From Phocaeicola fibrisolvens (GTDB lineage Bacteria > Bacteroidota > Bacteroidia > Bacteroidales > Bacteroidaceae): a DNA stretch of 64,000 nt. Position numbers and translations under genes: made by a program. A model generated the notes under the pieces. The model did not search any database and was not told the origin of the DNA. It saw only the letters and a list, made by a program, of their open reading frames with translations. This document shows, piece after piece, positions 1-8,481 of this stretch (positions are counted from its first letter, which is position 1; each line of letters opens with the position of its first letter). Where the stretch lies: assembly GCF_025567125.1 (NCBI RefSeq), contig NZ_JAOQJI010000009.1, positions 47,913-111,912 of the forward strand, read 5' to 3'.

Positions 1-329
1 ACGATGGGCGTATCGTCCAAGTCGTGTGAGTTCCATCGCTGCTGGTAATAATAATTTCCATCGGCATCCCCATACGAGTCGCGGAAAGTGATGTATTTGA
101 TGTTGTCACAAGCCATTTTGGATTCTGAAGGAGAGAAATCATACTTCACCTCGTTCATCAGCAACGGATAACGGCCCGTGATGGTATCTACCAACAGGCT
201 CTTTCCCGCCCCGTTCGGTCCCACAATGGCCACATGCTCTCCCGCAGCAATCTGCAAGTTAATAGGTTCCTTCATCCGATAGAGCGGATGACGTGTCACT
301 CCGTTCTCAATTGTAATTACATTCTGCAT
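1..329 (-). CDS. ABC-type ATPase, N-terminal part (runs off the window)
   Basis: The first 109 residues of an ATP-binding cassette protein are present. A Walker A motif GPNGAGKS lies near residues 37-44, after a short beta-strand region (IENGVTRHPLYRMKEPINL). The rest, including the signature motif and Walker B, lies outside the window. The start ATG is 42 bases downstream of the pullulanase stop on the same strand, so it may be the last visible gene of that transcript. A stretch of Tyr, Asp and Asn after the P-loop (YGDADGNYYY) is typical of the ModF-like ATPases of Bacteroidales that carry two ABC domains and no membrane partner, but that assignment is inference. The ATPase identity is secure and the transported substrate, if any, is unknown. 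Confidence 0.85.
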   Translation of the reverse strand, partial: MQNVITIENGVTRHPLYRMKEPINLQIAAGEHVAIVGPNGAGKSLLVDTITGRYPLLMNEVKYDFSPSESKMACDNIKYITFRDSYGDADGNYYYQQRWNSHDLDDTPI

Positions 330-371
330 TGTCTCTTTTAGCTTTTAATTGTTCCTATGTCGTTGTTTTGT

Positions 372-2441
372 TTATTGATGCACAATCATGGCCGTGCGGG
401 GAGCCACCGTGAGCACATTGCCCGTCAACGTACCCAGTCCCAGCACATTGTCCACACGTCCGTCGCGACAGGCTATCCAATAACGTCCTTCGGGCACATT
501 GACCTGCACTGGTTCCGTACGTGCGTTAAGCACCACCACCGTATTCAGCCACGAATCACCCGCCGGACTTCCCTTAATACGAAAAGCCACTACATTGCTG
601 GCTGGTGTCGGCAAGAACTCCAAGTGCTTGGCTATCAGTGAAGCATCACCCATACGGAATGAAGGATGCGCCTTACGCATGGCAATCAATCCGCGCACGT
701 AATCAAAGAAATCATGATGTGAAGTCTTTCTCCGCCAGTCGATGGCATTGACGGCATCCGGGCTCTTGTAAGAATTGGCCACTCCCTGCTTGTCACGCAG
801 AATCTCATCCCCTGCATACCAGAACGGAATGCCCTGCGACGTGAATACCGCCGTAGCCGCCAGCTTGGCCAGTGCATTCATCTCCTGCTCCGAAAGTCCC
901 GGCAAGGTCGTTTTCAATCGATCAGCCAGGCAGAGGTCGTCGTGACAGCTCACGTAACTGATGAGCTGGTCGGGCTGCGTAGCCCAAAAATGAAGCTCCC
1001 TCTCCGCCTTTACCGTGGCCAGTGAATCTTCCGTCAGACTATCCGCAAGGGTTGTACTCTGCACAGATGCAGCTGCATGCTTTACCGACAGCTGCGGATG
1101 GGCAGTGCCTCCTACCAATCCGAACTTCACACCCGCCGCATGCCCCATACGGCCGATGACAAACGCACCTTTGGATTCATCGTTCCAAGGACCACGCAAT
1201 GCATCGCGCATCTCGTCACAAAACATACCGATATGCGGAAGCTGCGGCGCGTTCTTCTTCATGGCCAGCAGGCTGTCTGGCAATTGCGGACGATTGGCTG
1301 CCCAGCCTTCTCCATAAATATAAATCGTAGGATCAATCCGGTCGAGTGCCCGGCGAATTTCGTTCATCGTTTCGATGTCATGGATGCCCATCAGGTCGAA
1401 GCGGAAACCGTCGATATGGTATTCCCTGGCCCAATAGCAGACCGACTCAATCATGAAACGCCGCATCATCGGACGTTCGCTAGCCGTTTCATTTCCACAC
1501 CCCGAGGCATTCGCCCATTTCCCTTCGTCATCCGTCCGATAAAAATACCCAGGTACCGTGCGTTCGAAGTTACTTCCTTTTATAATCGCGGTATGGTTGT
1601 ACACCACATCCATCACCACCCGGATACCCGCCCGGTGAAGGGCCATCACCATCTGCTTGAATTCCCGGATACGCACATCCGGCTTATAAGGATCGGTGGC
1701 ATACGAACCTTCCGGCACGTTATAGTTTTTCGGGTCATAACCCCAGTTGTACTGCGGCTTATCGAGCTTCGTTTCGTCCACCGACGAAAAGTCGAACGAC
1801 GGCAACAGCTGTACGTGAGTCACCCCCAGTTCCTTCAGATGGTCGAGCCCCGTCTTCTCCCCCAGATAAGTCTTTGTACCCTCTTCCGTGAGTGCCAGAA
1901 ACTTACCCCGGTTATGAATGCCCGAGACTGTATCGATGGAAAAATCCCGGTGATGTAGCTCATAAATGATGATATCCGAAAAACGCTTCAACGGCGGACG
2001 CTTGTCTTCGTTCCACCCCTTCGGGTTCGTCGCACCCCAGTCGATGATGGCTGCCCGGTCGCCGTTCACTCCCACCGCCTTGGCCAGCAGCCCGGGAGTA
2101 TCTCCCTGCCATACGTCGTCAATCTTCACGTTGAACGTATAGAACTTCCCTTTCAGGTCTTCGTCCACCCGGGCCCGCCACATCCCGTCGGATGCCGGCT
2201 CCATCTTCACCATTCGGTAGGCCGAGCCTCCCTGCCCTTTCTCATAGAGCAACACCCGCACCTCCTGTGCCGTAGGTGCCCAAAGCGAAAACTTCGTGAC
2301 GGAAGGGGCATACACCATTTCCTCCCATTCACCGTCGTACACCGGATATTTGTCGAACGTCGTCTGTGCATCCTGGTGCGAGGATGTACATCCTGCTACC
2401 ACTGTCATCATTGACATTACGACAAGATGCTTCAGTTTCAT
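372..2441 (-). CDS. pulA: Type I pullulanase, lipoprotein (GH13)
   Basis: This 689-residue enzyme should cleave alpha-1,6 branches in pullulan, glycogen or limit dextrins. A lipoprotein signal peptide ends in VVAGC with Cys18, so it is membrane-anchored and exported. A CBM48-like domain (about 45-135) is followed by a GH13 barrel. Visible motifs are the type I signature YNWGYDP (231-237), region I DVVYNH (278-283), region II GFRFD with nucleophile Asp349, region III YGEGW with acid/base Glu378, and region IV SCHD with Asp501. All catalytic residues are present and the length is normal for the family. It starts 12 bases after ruvC on the same strand, suggesting cotranscription. No sus genes are adjacent. 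Confidence 0.95.
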   Translation of the reverse strand: MKLKHLVVMSMMTVVAGCTSSHQDAQTTFDKYPVYDGEWEEMVYAPSVTKFSLWAPTAQEVRVLLYEKGQGGSAYRMVKMEPASDGMWRARVDEDLKGKFYTFNVKIDDVWQGDTPGLLAKAVGVNGDRAAIIDWGATNPKGWNEDKRPPLKRFSDIIIYELHHRDFSIDTVSGIHNRGKFLALTEEGTKTYLGEKTGLDHLKELGVTHVQLLPSFDFSSVDETKLDKPQYNWGYDPKNYNVPEGSYATDPYKPDVRIREFKQMVMALHRAGIRVVMDVVYNHTAIIKGSNFERTVPGYFYRTDDEGKWANASGCGNETASERPMMRRFMIESVCYWAREYHIDGFRFDLMGIHDIETMNEIRRALDRIDPTIYIYGEGWAANRPQLPDSLLAMKKNAPQLPHIGMFCDEMRDALRGPWNDESKGAFVIGRMGHAAGVKFGLVGGTAHPQLSVKHAAASVQSTTLADSLTEDSLATVKAERELHFWATQPDQLISYVSCHDDLCLADRLKTTLPGLSEQEMNALAKLAATAVFTSQGIPFWYAGDEILRDKQGVANSYKSPDAVNAIDWRRKTSHHDFFDYVRGLIAMRKAHPSFRMGDASLIAKHLEFLPTPASNVVAFRIKGSPAGDSWLNTVVVLNARTEPVQVNVPEGRYWIACRDGRVDNVLGLGTLTGNVLTVAPRTAMIVHQ

Positions 2442-2453
2442 ATTTCTTTTCTC

Positions 2454-3023
2454 CTATTTTTTTATGCGTTCCGGATTCTTGGCAATAAAATCCTTCCAAC
2501 TGGAATACGCTTTCGGCATTTCCGGACGTCCCATCTGCAGGTAATGGCAGTAAGCTGCTCCCAAAGCATCGGTGGCATCCATGAAAGGTCCCATCTCCGA
2601 ATCGGGAATGTGCAACATCCGTTTCAGCATGTCGGCCACCTGCTCCTTGCTGGCCTGCCCGTTGCCGGTGATGGCCATCTTGATTTTCAGCGGTGCATAC
2701 TCCGTCACCGGAATATCGCGCATCAGGGCTGCCACGATGGCCACCCCCTGCGCCCGTCCCAGCTTCAGCATGGACTGTACGTTCTTTCCGAAAAACGGCG
2801 CCTCGATGGCCAGTTCATCGGGCAGGTACGAAGAAATGATACCCTGCACGCGCTCATAAATGTGTTTCAGCTTCAGATACGAGTCGCCGCATTTACGCAG
2901 GTCGATGACGCCGAGTGTCATCACTTCCGGTTTGACACCCGTCACCTTCAGTACCCCGTATCCCATGATGTTCGTACCCGGGTCGATACCGAGAATGATT
3001 TTTTCCTTAACCGGCTGTATCAC
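2454..3023 (-). CDS. ruvC: Crossover junction endodeoxyribonuclease RuvC
   Basis: RuvC resolves Holliday junctions by symmetric cleavage, with RuvAB. The 189-residue protein has the four acidic catalytic residues of the RNase H-like fold: Asp14 in GIDPGTN, Glu74 in AIEAPFF, and Asp149 and Asp152 in MDATDAL. The start is GTG, not ATG: it overlaps the upstream stop as GTGA, with GGAGG seven bases upstream, an unusually good Shine-Dalgarno for this phylum. The four-base overlap indicates translational coupling with the DUF4286 gene. The C-terminal tail is slightly extended relative to the E. coli protein. Confidence 0.96.
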   Translation of the reverse strand: MIQPVKEKIILGIDPGTNIMGYGVLKVTGVKPEVMTLGVIDLRKCGDSYLKLKHIYERVQGIISSYLPDELAIEAPFFGKNVQSMLKLGRAQGVAIVAALMRDIPVTEYAPLKIKMAITGNGQASKEQVADMLKRMLHIPDSEMGPFMDATDALGAAYCHYLQMGRPEMPKAYSSWKDFIAKNPERIKK

Positions 3024-3325
3024 CTTATTACCTCCATTAATGTGGGGAAACCGATGACCTTATCCTTGAACACTTTCATCATCTCCGTATTCAAGGCAGC
3101 CCCCTGCTTTACATGCCAACGATGCAACGTCGCGCTGTCTTCCACTTCCCACTGGAGTGAAAAGCATTCACTGTCCTGCTCCTTATGGCTCAAGATACGC
3201 AGGATACGGGGATTTTTCAGTTCACCCGATTTTTCCACTTCCGGAATGTAGAATTCATTCAACCATATCACAAAATTACGGGCATCACCCATCTCTACAT
3301 GAAAAGTAGTATTATAAATCAGCAT
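3020..3325 (-). CDS. DUF4286 family protein
   Basis: A 101-residue cytoplasmic protein without signal peptide or membrane segment. The pattern MLIYNTTFHVE at the start, followed by a W-rich ferredoxin-like region (FVIWLNEFYIP, FSLQWEVED), matches the small DUF4286 family common in Bacteroidetes, whose function is unknown. It is the first gene of a DUF4286-ruvC-pulA-(ABC) run on the minus strand and overlaps ruvC by four bases. Association with ruvC suggests no function beyond shared expression. Confidence 0.85.
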   Translation of the reverse strand: MLIYNTTFHVEMGDARNFVIWLNEFYIPEVEKSGELKNPRILRILSHKEQDSECFSLQWEVEDSATLHRWHVKQGAALNTEMMKVFKDKVIGFPTLMEVIR

Positions 3326-3382
3326 ATATCTTCTTATTTTAATCCGATTACAAAATTATACAATACGATGAAAACAACCTGA

Positions 3383-4687
3383 TCAGGAATACCGGCGAGG
3401 ATAACGCAACAGAATGCTCAGCACAGCCGCCACTCCCAGTGCCATGGGATAATAAAGGTATCCTATGATGTGGATAGGAGATAAACCCGAAAGCTCGGCC
3501 GCAATCAAGAGTTGCGCACCATAAGGGATAATACCCTGAATCACACACGAAAAGGTATCGAGAATACTGGCACTCTTCCGTTTGTCTACCCGGAACTGTT
3601 CGGCAATGTCATTTGCCAATGGGCCCACAGTGATAATGGCAATCGTATTATTGGCCGTACAGATATTGGCCAGGCTCACCAGTGCGGCGATACTTAGTTC
3701 GGCTCCTCGTTTTCCTCTTACATGCTGAGTCAGACGGTGCAGCACATAATCCACACCTCCGTTAAAACGTATCAGCTCCAGCATTCCTCCGGCCATCAGG
3801 GTTATGATGATAAGTTCACCCATTCCCGTCATCCCTTTACCCAAAGCCCCAAACCATCCGAACACATCGAATGTACCGTATGCCATGCCCACAATACCCG
3901 TAGAAACCAGACCCAGCAACAGTACCAGCAATACGTTGACACCAGCCACTGCCGTTCCAAGCACAATTATATAAGGTATGACTTTCATCCATTCTACATG
4001 GGGAATATCCTGCACCACCTCAATATGGCTTCCATATATAACATAATACACGAATACCAGCAAGGCAGCCGGAAGGGCAATCAATGAATTCACCCGGAAC
4101 TTGTCGCGCATCACACATCCTTGCGTACGGGTCGCTGCAATGGTCGTATCGGAAATAAAAGACAAGTTATCACCGAAAAAGGCACCTCCCACGACTATCG
4201 CCGTCATGAAGACCACACTGACATCCGTCTTGGCCGCAATACCCACAGCCACAGGGGTCAGTGCTACAATCGTGCCGACCGAGGTACCGATGGACAGGGA
4301 TATGAAACATGATGCCAGAAAGATTCCAGCCAACAGCAGATTGCCCGGAAGCAGCTGTAAAGTCAGATTTACCGTCGCATCAATAGCCCCCATCGCCTGT
4401 GCCGACTGTGCAAAGGCACCAGCCAGAATGAAAATCCAAATCATCAGCATGATGTTCTTGTTGGCCGCCCCTGTAGAATACTGTAGCAAACGGTCGTTCA
4501 GGCTCAGCCCTTTCGTAATGGCCACGGCATAAATCGAAGAAAACATAAATGCCACTGTGATAGGAATCTTGTAGAAATCATTGATGAGAAGAGAAGTTAA
4601 CAGATAAATACATAAAAAGACCACCAGCGGGCTTAAGGCCCAGGCGTTTGGTTTGTTTACGATAGGAGTCAGTTTCTGAAAATTCAT
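3383..4687 (-). CDS. Na+/H+ antiporter, NhaC family
   Basis: This 434-residue polytopic membrane protein should exchange Na+ for H+, or carry a related cation/organic exchange, across the inner membrane. About ten to eleven hydrophobic segments are visible. The region from SIGTSVGTIVALTPVAVGIA to GGAFFGDNLSFISDTTIAAT is characteristic of NhaC proteins. The start at 4687 (MNFQKLTPIVNK) is chosen because a TACCTTTG minus-7 element sits about 20 bases upstream at 4707-4714. The open frame extends 165 codons further upstream, but that stretch covers the promoter and the divergent gene. Substrate is not readable from sequence. Confidence 0.9.
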   Translation of the reverse strand: MNFQKLTPIVNKPNAWALSPLVVFLCIYLLTSLLINDFYKIPITVAFMFSSIYAVAITKGLSLNDRLLQYSTGAANKNIMLMIWIFILAGAFAQSAQAMGAIDATVNLTLQLLPGNLLLAGIFLASCFISLSIGTSVGTIVALTPVAVGIAAKTDVSVVFMTAIVVGGAFFGDNLSFISDTTIAATRTQGCVMRDKFRVNSLIALPAALLVFVYYVIYGSHIEVVQDIPHVEWMKVIPYIIVLGTAVAGVNVLLVLLLGLVSTGIVGMAYGTFDVFGWFGALGKGMTGMGELIIITLMAGGMLELIRFNGGVDYVLHRLTQHVRGKRGAELSIAALVSLANICTANNTIAIITVGPLANDIAEQFRVDKRKSASILDTFSCVIQGIIPYGAQLLIAAELSGLSPIHIIGYLYYPMALGVAAVLSILLRYPRRYS

Positions 4688-4706
4688 TCTTTTCTTGTAT
4701 TTTTTG

Positions 4707-4714
4707 CAAAGGTA
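4707..4714 (-). promoter_or_regulatory. Minus-7 element for the NhaC gene
   Basis: TACCTTTG on the minus strand fits the Bacteroidetes TAnnTTTG consensus. Its distance to the ATG at 4687 supports that start. No clear minus-33 TTTG is seen. Confidence 0.6.
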
Positions 4715-4849
4715 CGCATTTTTCAGTATTTTTTGCGAGAAAGTTTCCATTCCAGCGAACATTTCAGCAAAAAGAAATGTCATTATAGCAAAGCATGAGG
4801 TATTCAAGCTTCTCAATCTTGAAACTAAAAGGAAATATTCCAGCAATAT

Positions 4850-4881
4850 TTTGCCCAGATTAAGAATATTATCTATATTTG
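4850..4881 (+). promoter_or_regulatory. Bacteroidetes promoter for the 4914 gene
   Basis: TTTG at 4850-4853 and TATATTTG at 4874-4881 are separated by 20 bases, matching the minus-33/minus-7 arrangement of the primary sigma factor in Bacteroides. The ATG of the downstream gene lies 32 bases after the minus-7 box. Confidence 0.7.
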
Positions 4882-4913
4882 CCGGAGTTTTAGTAAAAAT
4901 AGAAATTGAATAT

Positions 4914-5333
4914 ATGAAACAGACCATATTTAAAATAATGCTGTTACTGGCGGTCATCTTTATGAGAGTAGAGATGGCAGGGGCTGTTTCATGTAACCAT
5001 GCGTTCCATGATGCCCAGACCTCATCTGCGGTATCAAACCAGACGGATGCAGACGAAACCTTCCATTTTATCCATGCGACTCTGGATAAAACGCATGATT
5101 TGTTCAGCACGCTTACCCACAACCATTCATTCAACAAATTGCTAGATGAACGTGTGATGCGCAATGATGAACAAAACATCAAGTTTTCCTTACGTTTATT
5201 ATTATTCTATCATTCCCTACGTGAGGTAGGTTTATTGAAGGACAAGGAGAGCCTTTACCCTTCAACAAACATTCATTGTGTGATTCCTTCATGCGAATAC
5301 TATGTATTTGCCATGAGGAAAATCATTATTTAG
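4914..5333 (+). CDS. Small exported protein, unknown function
   Basis: A 139-residue protein with a signal peptide (MKQTIFKIMLLLAVIF, likely cleaved near AGA-VS). The mature part is rich in His and Asp (for example HAFHDAQ, HFIHATLDKTHD, THNHSFN) and has paired cysteines near its C-terminus (HCVIPSCEY). No family is recognised. The start is fixed by the well-formed promoter 32 bases upstream; the frame is open further upstream but lacks a signal sequence there. It is divergent from the NhaC gene and stands 150 bases before the exbB operon, from which a hairpin separates it. The His clusters could bind metal, which is inference only. Confidence 0.7.
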   Translation: MKQTIFKIMLLLAVIFMRVEMAGAVSCNHAFHDAQTSSAVSNQTDADETFHFIHATLDKTHDLFSTLTHNHSFNKLLDERVMRNDEQNIKFSLRLLLFYHSLREVGLLKDKESLYPSTNIHCVIPSCEYYVFAMRKIII

Positions 5334-5357
5334 CCGTTTTATAGGTTAGTTGTTTTT

Positions 5358-5391
5358 CACTGCTCCGGCACCCTTGCAAAGTGTCGGAGTG
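5358..5391 (+). terminator. Hairpin between the 4914 gene and exbB
   Basis: CACTGCTCCGGCAC (5358-5371) pairs imperfectly with GTGTCGGAGTG (5381-5391). There is no strong T run after it, so termination is plausible but not certain. Confidence 0.35.
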
Positions 5392-5486
5392 GATATGGAT
5401 TTCTTGCTTCACATGCTTGACGCAAGCCAGTTACTTATTGTCTAAACTTTTCAAAAAAAACAAAACTCTATAAAAACGATTAAATT

Positions 5487-6293
5487 ATGAAAACGAATAA
5501 CTCAAAACAATCTTTCAAAGGAATAGAAGCCGCAGGTTTAATCATCATCGCATGTTTCATCGTAGCCATTTGCATTTATCATTTTGTGTTTGGAAACCCG
5601 GCCAACTTCATGAACAATGACCCTAACAATCATCCGCTTCCAGGAAACATGTTGGGAACTATCTATAAAGGAGGTATCATTGTGCCTGTTATCCAAACTC
5701 TTTTGTTGACTGTGCTCACCTTAAGCGTAGAACGTTATTTTACCCTTCGCGCCTCTTTCGGAAGAAGCAAGCTCTCCAAATTCGTGGCGCAGATTAAAGA
5801 TGCCTTGAATAAAGGAGACATGGAGAAAGCACAAGAATTATGTGACAAGCAGCGCGGCTCAGTGGCCAATGTAGTGAGCTCCACTCTCCGTAAATACCGC
5901 GAAATGGAGCAGAACAATGAACTGGCGAAAGACCAGAAAATTCTTGCCATACAAAAAGAGCTGGAAGAAGCCACCGCACTTGAGCTTCCCATGATGCAGC
6001 AGAACTTGCCTATCATCGCTACCATCACTACCTTAGGCACCTTGATGGGATTGCTGGGAACCGTAATCGGTATGATCCGTTCATTTGCCGCGCTTTCTGC
6101 CGGAGGAGGTACTGACTCAGTTGCATTGTCTACAGGTATCTCTGAAGCCTTGATTAACACCGCATTTGGTATCTTGACCGGTGCACTGGCCGTTATTTCC
6201 TATAACTATTACACCAACAAGATAGACAAGCTGACGTACAGCCTTGACGAAGTGGGCTTCTCCATTGTACAGACTTTCGCAGCTACTCATTAA
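5487..6293 (+). CDS. exbB: MotA/TolQ/ExbB proton channel protein
   Basis: ExbB forms the inner-membrane proton channel that energises TonB for outer-membrane uptake. The 268-residue protein has hydrophobic segments at about 16-36, 64-85, 174-197 and 218-241. The last two, with the small-residue pattern LGTLMGLLGTVIGMI and the polar ISEALINTAFGILTG, form the conserved ExbB/TolQ core. An extra N-terminal segment is common in Bacteroidetes members. It heads exbB-exbD-exbD-tonB-pstS-like-TPR, all on the plus strand with short gaps. Confidence 0.94.
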   Translation: MKTNNSKQSFKGIEAAGLIIIACFIVAICIYHFVFGNPANFMNNDPNNHPLPGNMLGTIYKGGIIVPVIQTLLLTVLTLSVERYFTLRASFGRSKLSKFVAQIKDALNKGDMEKAQELCDKQRGSVANVVSSTLRKYREMEQNNELAKDQKILAIQKELEEATALELPMMQQNLPIIATITTLGTLMGLLGTVIGMIRSFAALSAGGGTDSVALSTGISEALINTAFGILTGALAVISYNYYTNKIDKLTYSLDEVGFSIVQTFAATH

Positions 6294-6356
6294 TTCTGCC
6301 AGCCGAGGTTTTCCTCATGCAGACAGAAACAGAAGTTTGATTTAAAATTTTCAATT

Positions 6357-6962
6357 ATGAGTAGAGCTAAAATTCAGAAGAAAAGCATGTTCATCGACAT
6401 GACAGCCATGAGCGATGTAACCGTACTGCTGCTTACTTTTTTCATGCTGACAGCCAGTTTTGTGAAAAAAGAGCCTGTGCAGGTTGTCACTCCCGCATCA
6501 GTTTCTGAAATAAAGATACCCGAAACAAACATCATGTCCATCCTGGTAGGCCCTGATGGAAAAATCTTTATGAGTCTTGACAAGCAAAGTGACATGGCAG
6601 CCACATTAGAAGCAATGGGAAAGGAATACGGGCTTTCATTTACCCCGCAAGAAATAAAGAAATTTTCTTTGTGCCAGACTTTCGGAGTACCAATAAGCCA
6701 CATGAAATCTTTCCTGGCCCTTAGCACAGAACAGCAGGACCGCACCTTAAAAAACCAGGGAATCCCTTGTGACAGTATCGACAACCAGTTCAAAGCATGG
6801 GTGCGCAATGCACGTGCCACGAACCATGACTTGCGCATTGCCATCAAGGCCGACCAGCAAACACCCTACGCGGTCATAAAAAAAGTGATGAACTCTCTTC
6901 AAGACCTCAAGGAAAACAGATACAATCTGATTACCTCCTTAAAATCGGGTCCGGAAGAATAA
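6357..6962 (+). CDS. exbD: ExbD/TolR biopolymer transport protein (first copy)
   Basis: A 201-residue single-span protein. The ExbD signature is at the N-terminus: DMTAMSDVTVLLLTFFMLTAS, with the proton-carrying aspartate at Asp20 and the membrane helix at about 20-37. The periplasmic part (40-201) is longer than in E. coli ExbD. It lies 63 bases after exbB and 12 bases before a second, different exbD. Two paralogous ExbDs in tandem are usual in Bacteroidetes and may form a heteromeric stator. Confidence 0.93.
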   Translation: MSRAKIQKKSMFIDMTAMSDVTVLLLTFFMLTASFVKKEPVQVVTPASVSEIKIPETNIMSILVGPDGKIFMSLDKQSDMAATLEAMGKEYGLSFTPQEIKKFSLCQTFGVPISHMKSFLALSTEQQDRTLKNQGIPCDSIDNQFKAWVRNARATNHDLRIAIKADQQTPYAVIKKVMNSLQDLKENRYNLITSLKSGPEE

Positions 6963-6974
6963 AGAAAAAGAAAT

Positions 6975-7634
6975 ATGGCTGAAATTCAAGAAAACAACAA
7001 TAAAGAAAAGAAAGGTAACAAGCAGAAAAAAATGAATATCCGCGTGGATTTCACTCCCATGGTCGACATGAATATGCTGCTGATTACTTTTTTCATGCTG
7101 TGTACTTCATTGAGCAAGCCGCAAACAATGGAAATCAGCATGCCATCCAATGATAAAAACATCACCGAAGAGCAACAGAATAAAGTCAAGGCCTCTCAGG
7201 CACTGACTTTATTGCTGGGCGAGGACGGAAAACTCTATTATTACGAAGGCGAACCGGACTACAAGAACTATGCTTCACTAAAAGAAACCACCTACGAAGC
7301 CAGCGGATTGCGTAAACTATTGCTCAGCAAAAACTACGAAGCAGTCAAGAAAGTACGTGAGCTTAAGGATAAGAAAGCAAGGCTTGAAATCACCGAAGAG
7401 GAATGTAAGAAGGAAATTGCCAGCGTGAAATCGGGAAAAAACACTCCTACCGTCATCATTAAGGCAATGGACAAGTCGACTTATAAGAATCTGATAGATG
7501 CGCTGGACGAAATGCAGATTTGCAGCATAGGGAAATACGTAATTGTCGACATTACGGACGGCGACCGTTTCCTGATAGACAACTACCTCTCTCATGGTGA
7601 GTTAAGTCAAAAAGCGACAGATAGGAATGTATAA
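6975..7634 (+). CDS. exbD: ExbD/TolR biopolymer transport protein (second copy)
   Basis: A 219-residue paralogue of the preceding gene. A lysine-rich cytoplasmic tail (1-24) leads to VDFTPMVDMNMLLITFFMLCTS, with the conserved Asp31 at the start of the only membrane helix. The periplasmic domain contains a charged helical insertion (KKVRELKDKKARLEITEEECKK, about 122-143). It is followed 17 bases later by tonB. Function as in exbB. Confidence 0.93.
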   Translation: MAEIQENNNKEKKGNKQKKMNIRVDFTPMVDMNMLLITFFMLCTSLSKPQTMEISMPSNDKNITEEQQNKVKASQALTLLLGEDGKLYYYEGEPDYKNYASLKETTYEASGLRKLLLSKNYEAVKKVRELKDKKARLEITEEECKKEIASVKSGKNTPTVIIKAMDKSTYKNLIDALDEMQICSIGKYVIVDITDGDRFLIDNYLSHGELSQKATDRNV

Positions 7635-7651
7635 CTTCAAAAAAGGGAAAA

Positions 7652-8470
7652 ATGTCAAAGGTTGATTTAACTTCTTTGGAATGGTGCGAACTCATTTTCA
7701 AAGACAGAAATAAAAATTACGGTGCCTATAAAATGCGCCGTGACCTGGGAAGACGGCAGACGGCCTCTCTGGTTATTGTCACAGTTGTGGCATTTGCCGG
7801 ATTCACCTTACCCCGTCTTGTCAAAATGGCTATGCCGGAACAGAAAGAAGAAATGGTGGAAGTGACACAGCTTTCTGCCCTGGAGGAGCCGGAAGTGAAA
7901 GAAGAAACATTGAAAAAGGTAGAACCCATTGCCCCACCCCCTCCGGCTCTCAAGAGTACCATCAAATTCACGGCACCGGTCATCAAGAAAGACGAGGAAG
8001 TGCACGATGACGATGAGCTCAAGAGCCAGGATGAGCTGACAGAGACCAAGGTACAAATATCCATCGCCGACGTGAAAGGCAATGACGAACTGAACGGAAA
8101 AGACATTGCCGACTTGCAGGAAGTCATTACCCAGGCACCAGAAGCTCAAGAAGAAGAGCCTTACATGATGGTAGAACAGATGCCACAATTTCCGGGAGGG
8201 CCTGCAGAGCTTCTTAAATACATAGCCAAAAACCTGAAGTATCCGGTCATTGCACAAGAGAATGGCATACAAGGAAAAGTCATTCTGCGTTTTGTTGTCA
8301 ATGCACAAGGCCATGTGGAAAATGTCAAGGTGCTCCGTTCACTGGATCCTTATTGCGACAAAGAAGCGATACGCGTGGTAAAATCGCTGCCACAATGGAT
8401 TCCCGGGAAACAGAACGGGCGTAACGTACCGGTTTATTATACCTGCCCTATTGTTTTTAAATTACAGTAA
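7652..8470 (+). CDS. tonB: TonB energy-transducing protein
   Basis: TonB transmits proton-motive energy from ExbBD to outer-membrane receptors. The 272-residue protein begins with the Bacteroidetes-specific motif LIFKDRNKNYGAYKMRR, then one membrane helix (about 38-56), a Glu/Lys/Pro-rich spacer with PIAPPPPAL, and a C-terminal TonB_C domain (about 175-272: MPQFPGGPAELLKYI, GKVILRFVVNAQGHV, PQWIPGKQNGRNVPVYY). It sits directly after the two exbD genes. Confidence 0.95.
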   Translation: MSKVDLTSLEWCELIFKDRNKNYGAYKMRRDLGRRQTASLVIVTVVAFAGFTLPRLVKMAMPEQKEEMVEVTQLSALEEPEVKEETLKKVEPIAPPPPALKSTIKFTAPVIKKDEEVHDDDELKSQDELTETKVQISIADVKGNDELNGKDIADLQEVITQAPEAQEEEPYMMVEQMPQFPGGPAELLKYIAKNLKYPVIAQENGIQGKVILRFVVNAQGHVENVKVLRSLDPYCDKEAIRVVKSLPQWIPGKQNGRNVPVYYTCPIVFKLQ

Positions 8471-8481
8471 TCACCAAGTGT

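Noticed and set aside
1077..1958. Open frame of 293 codons on the plus strand
   Set aside because: Antisense to the pullulanase gene, with no domain pattern.
4688..5182. N-terminal extension of 165 codons on the NhaC gene
   Set aside because: No membrane-protein character, covers the promoter and the divergent gene, and a minus-7 box supports the start at 4687.
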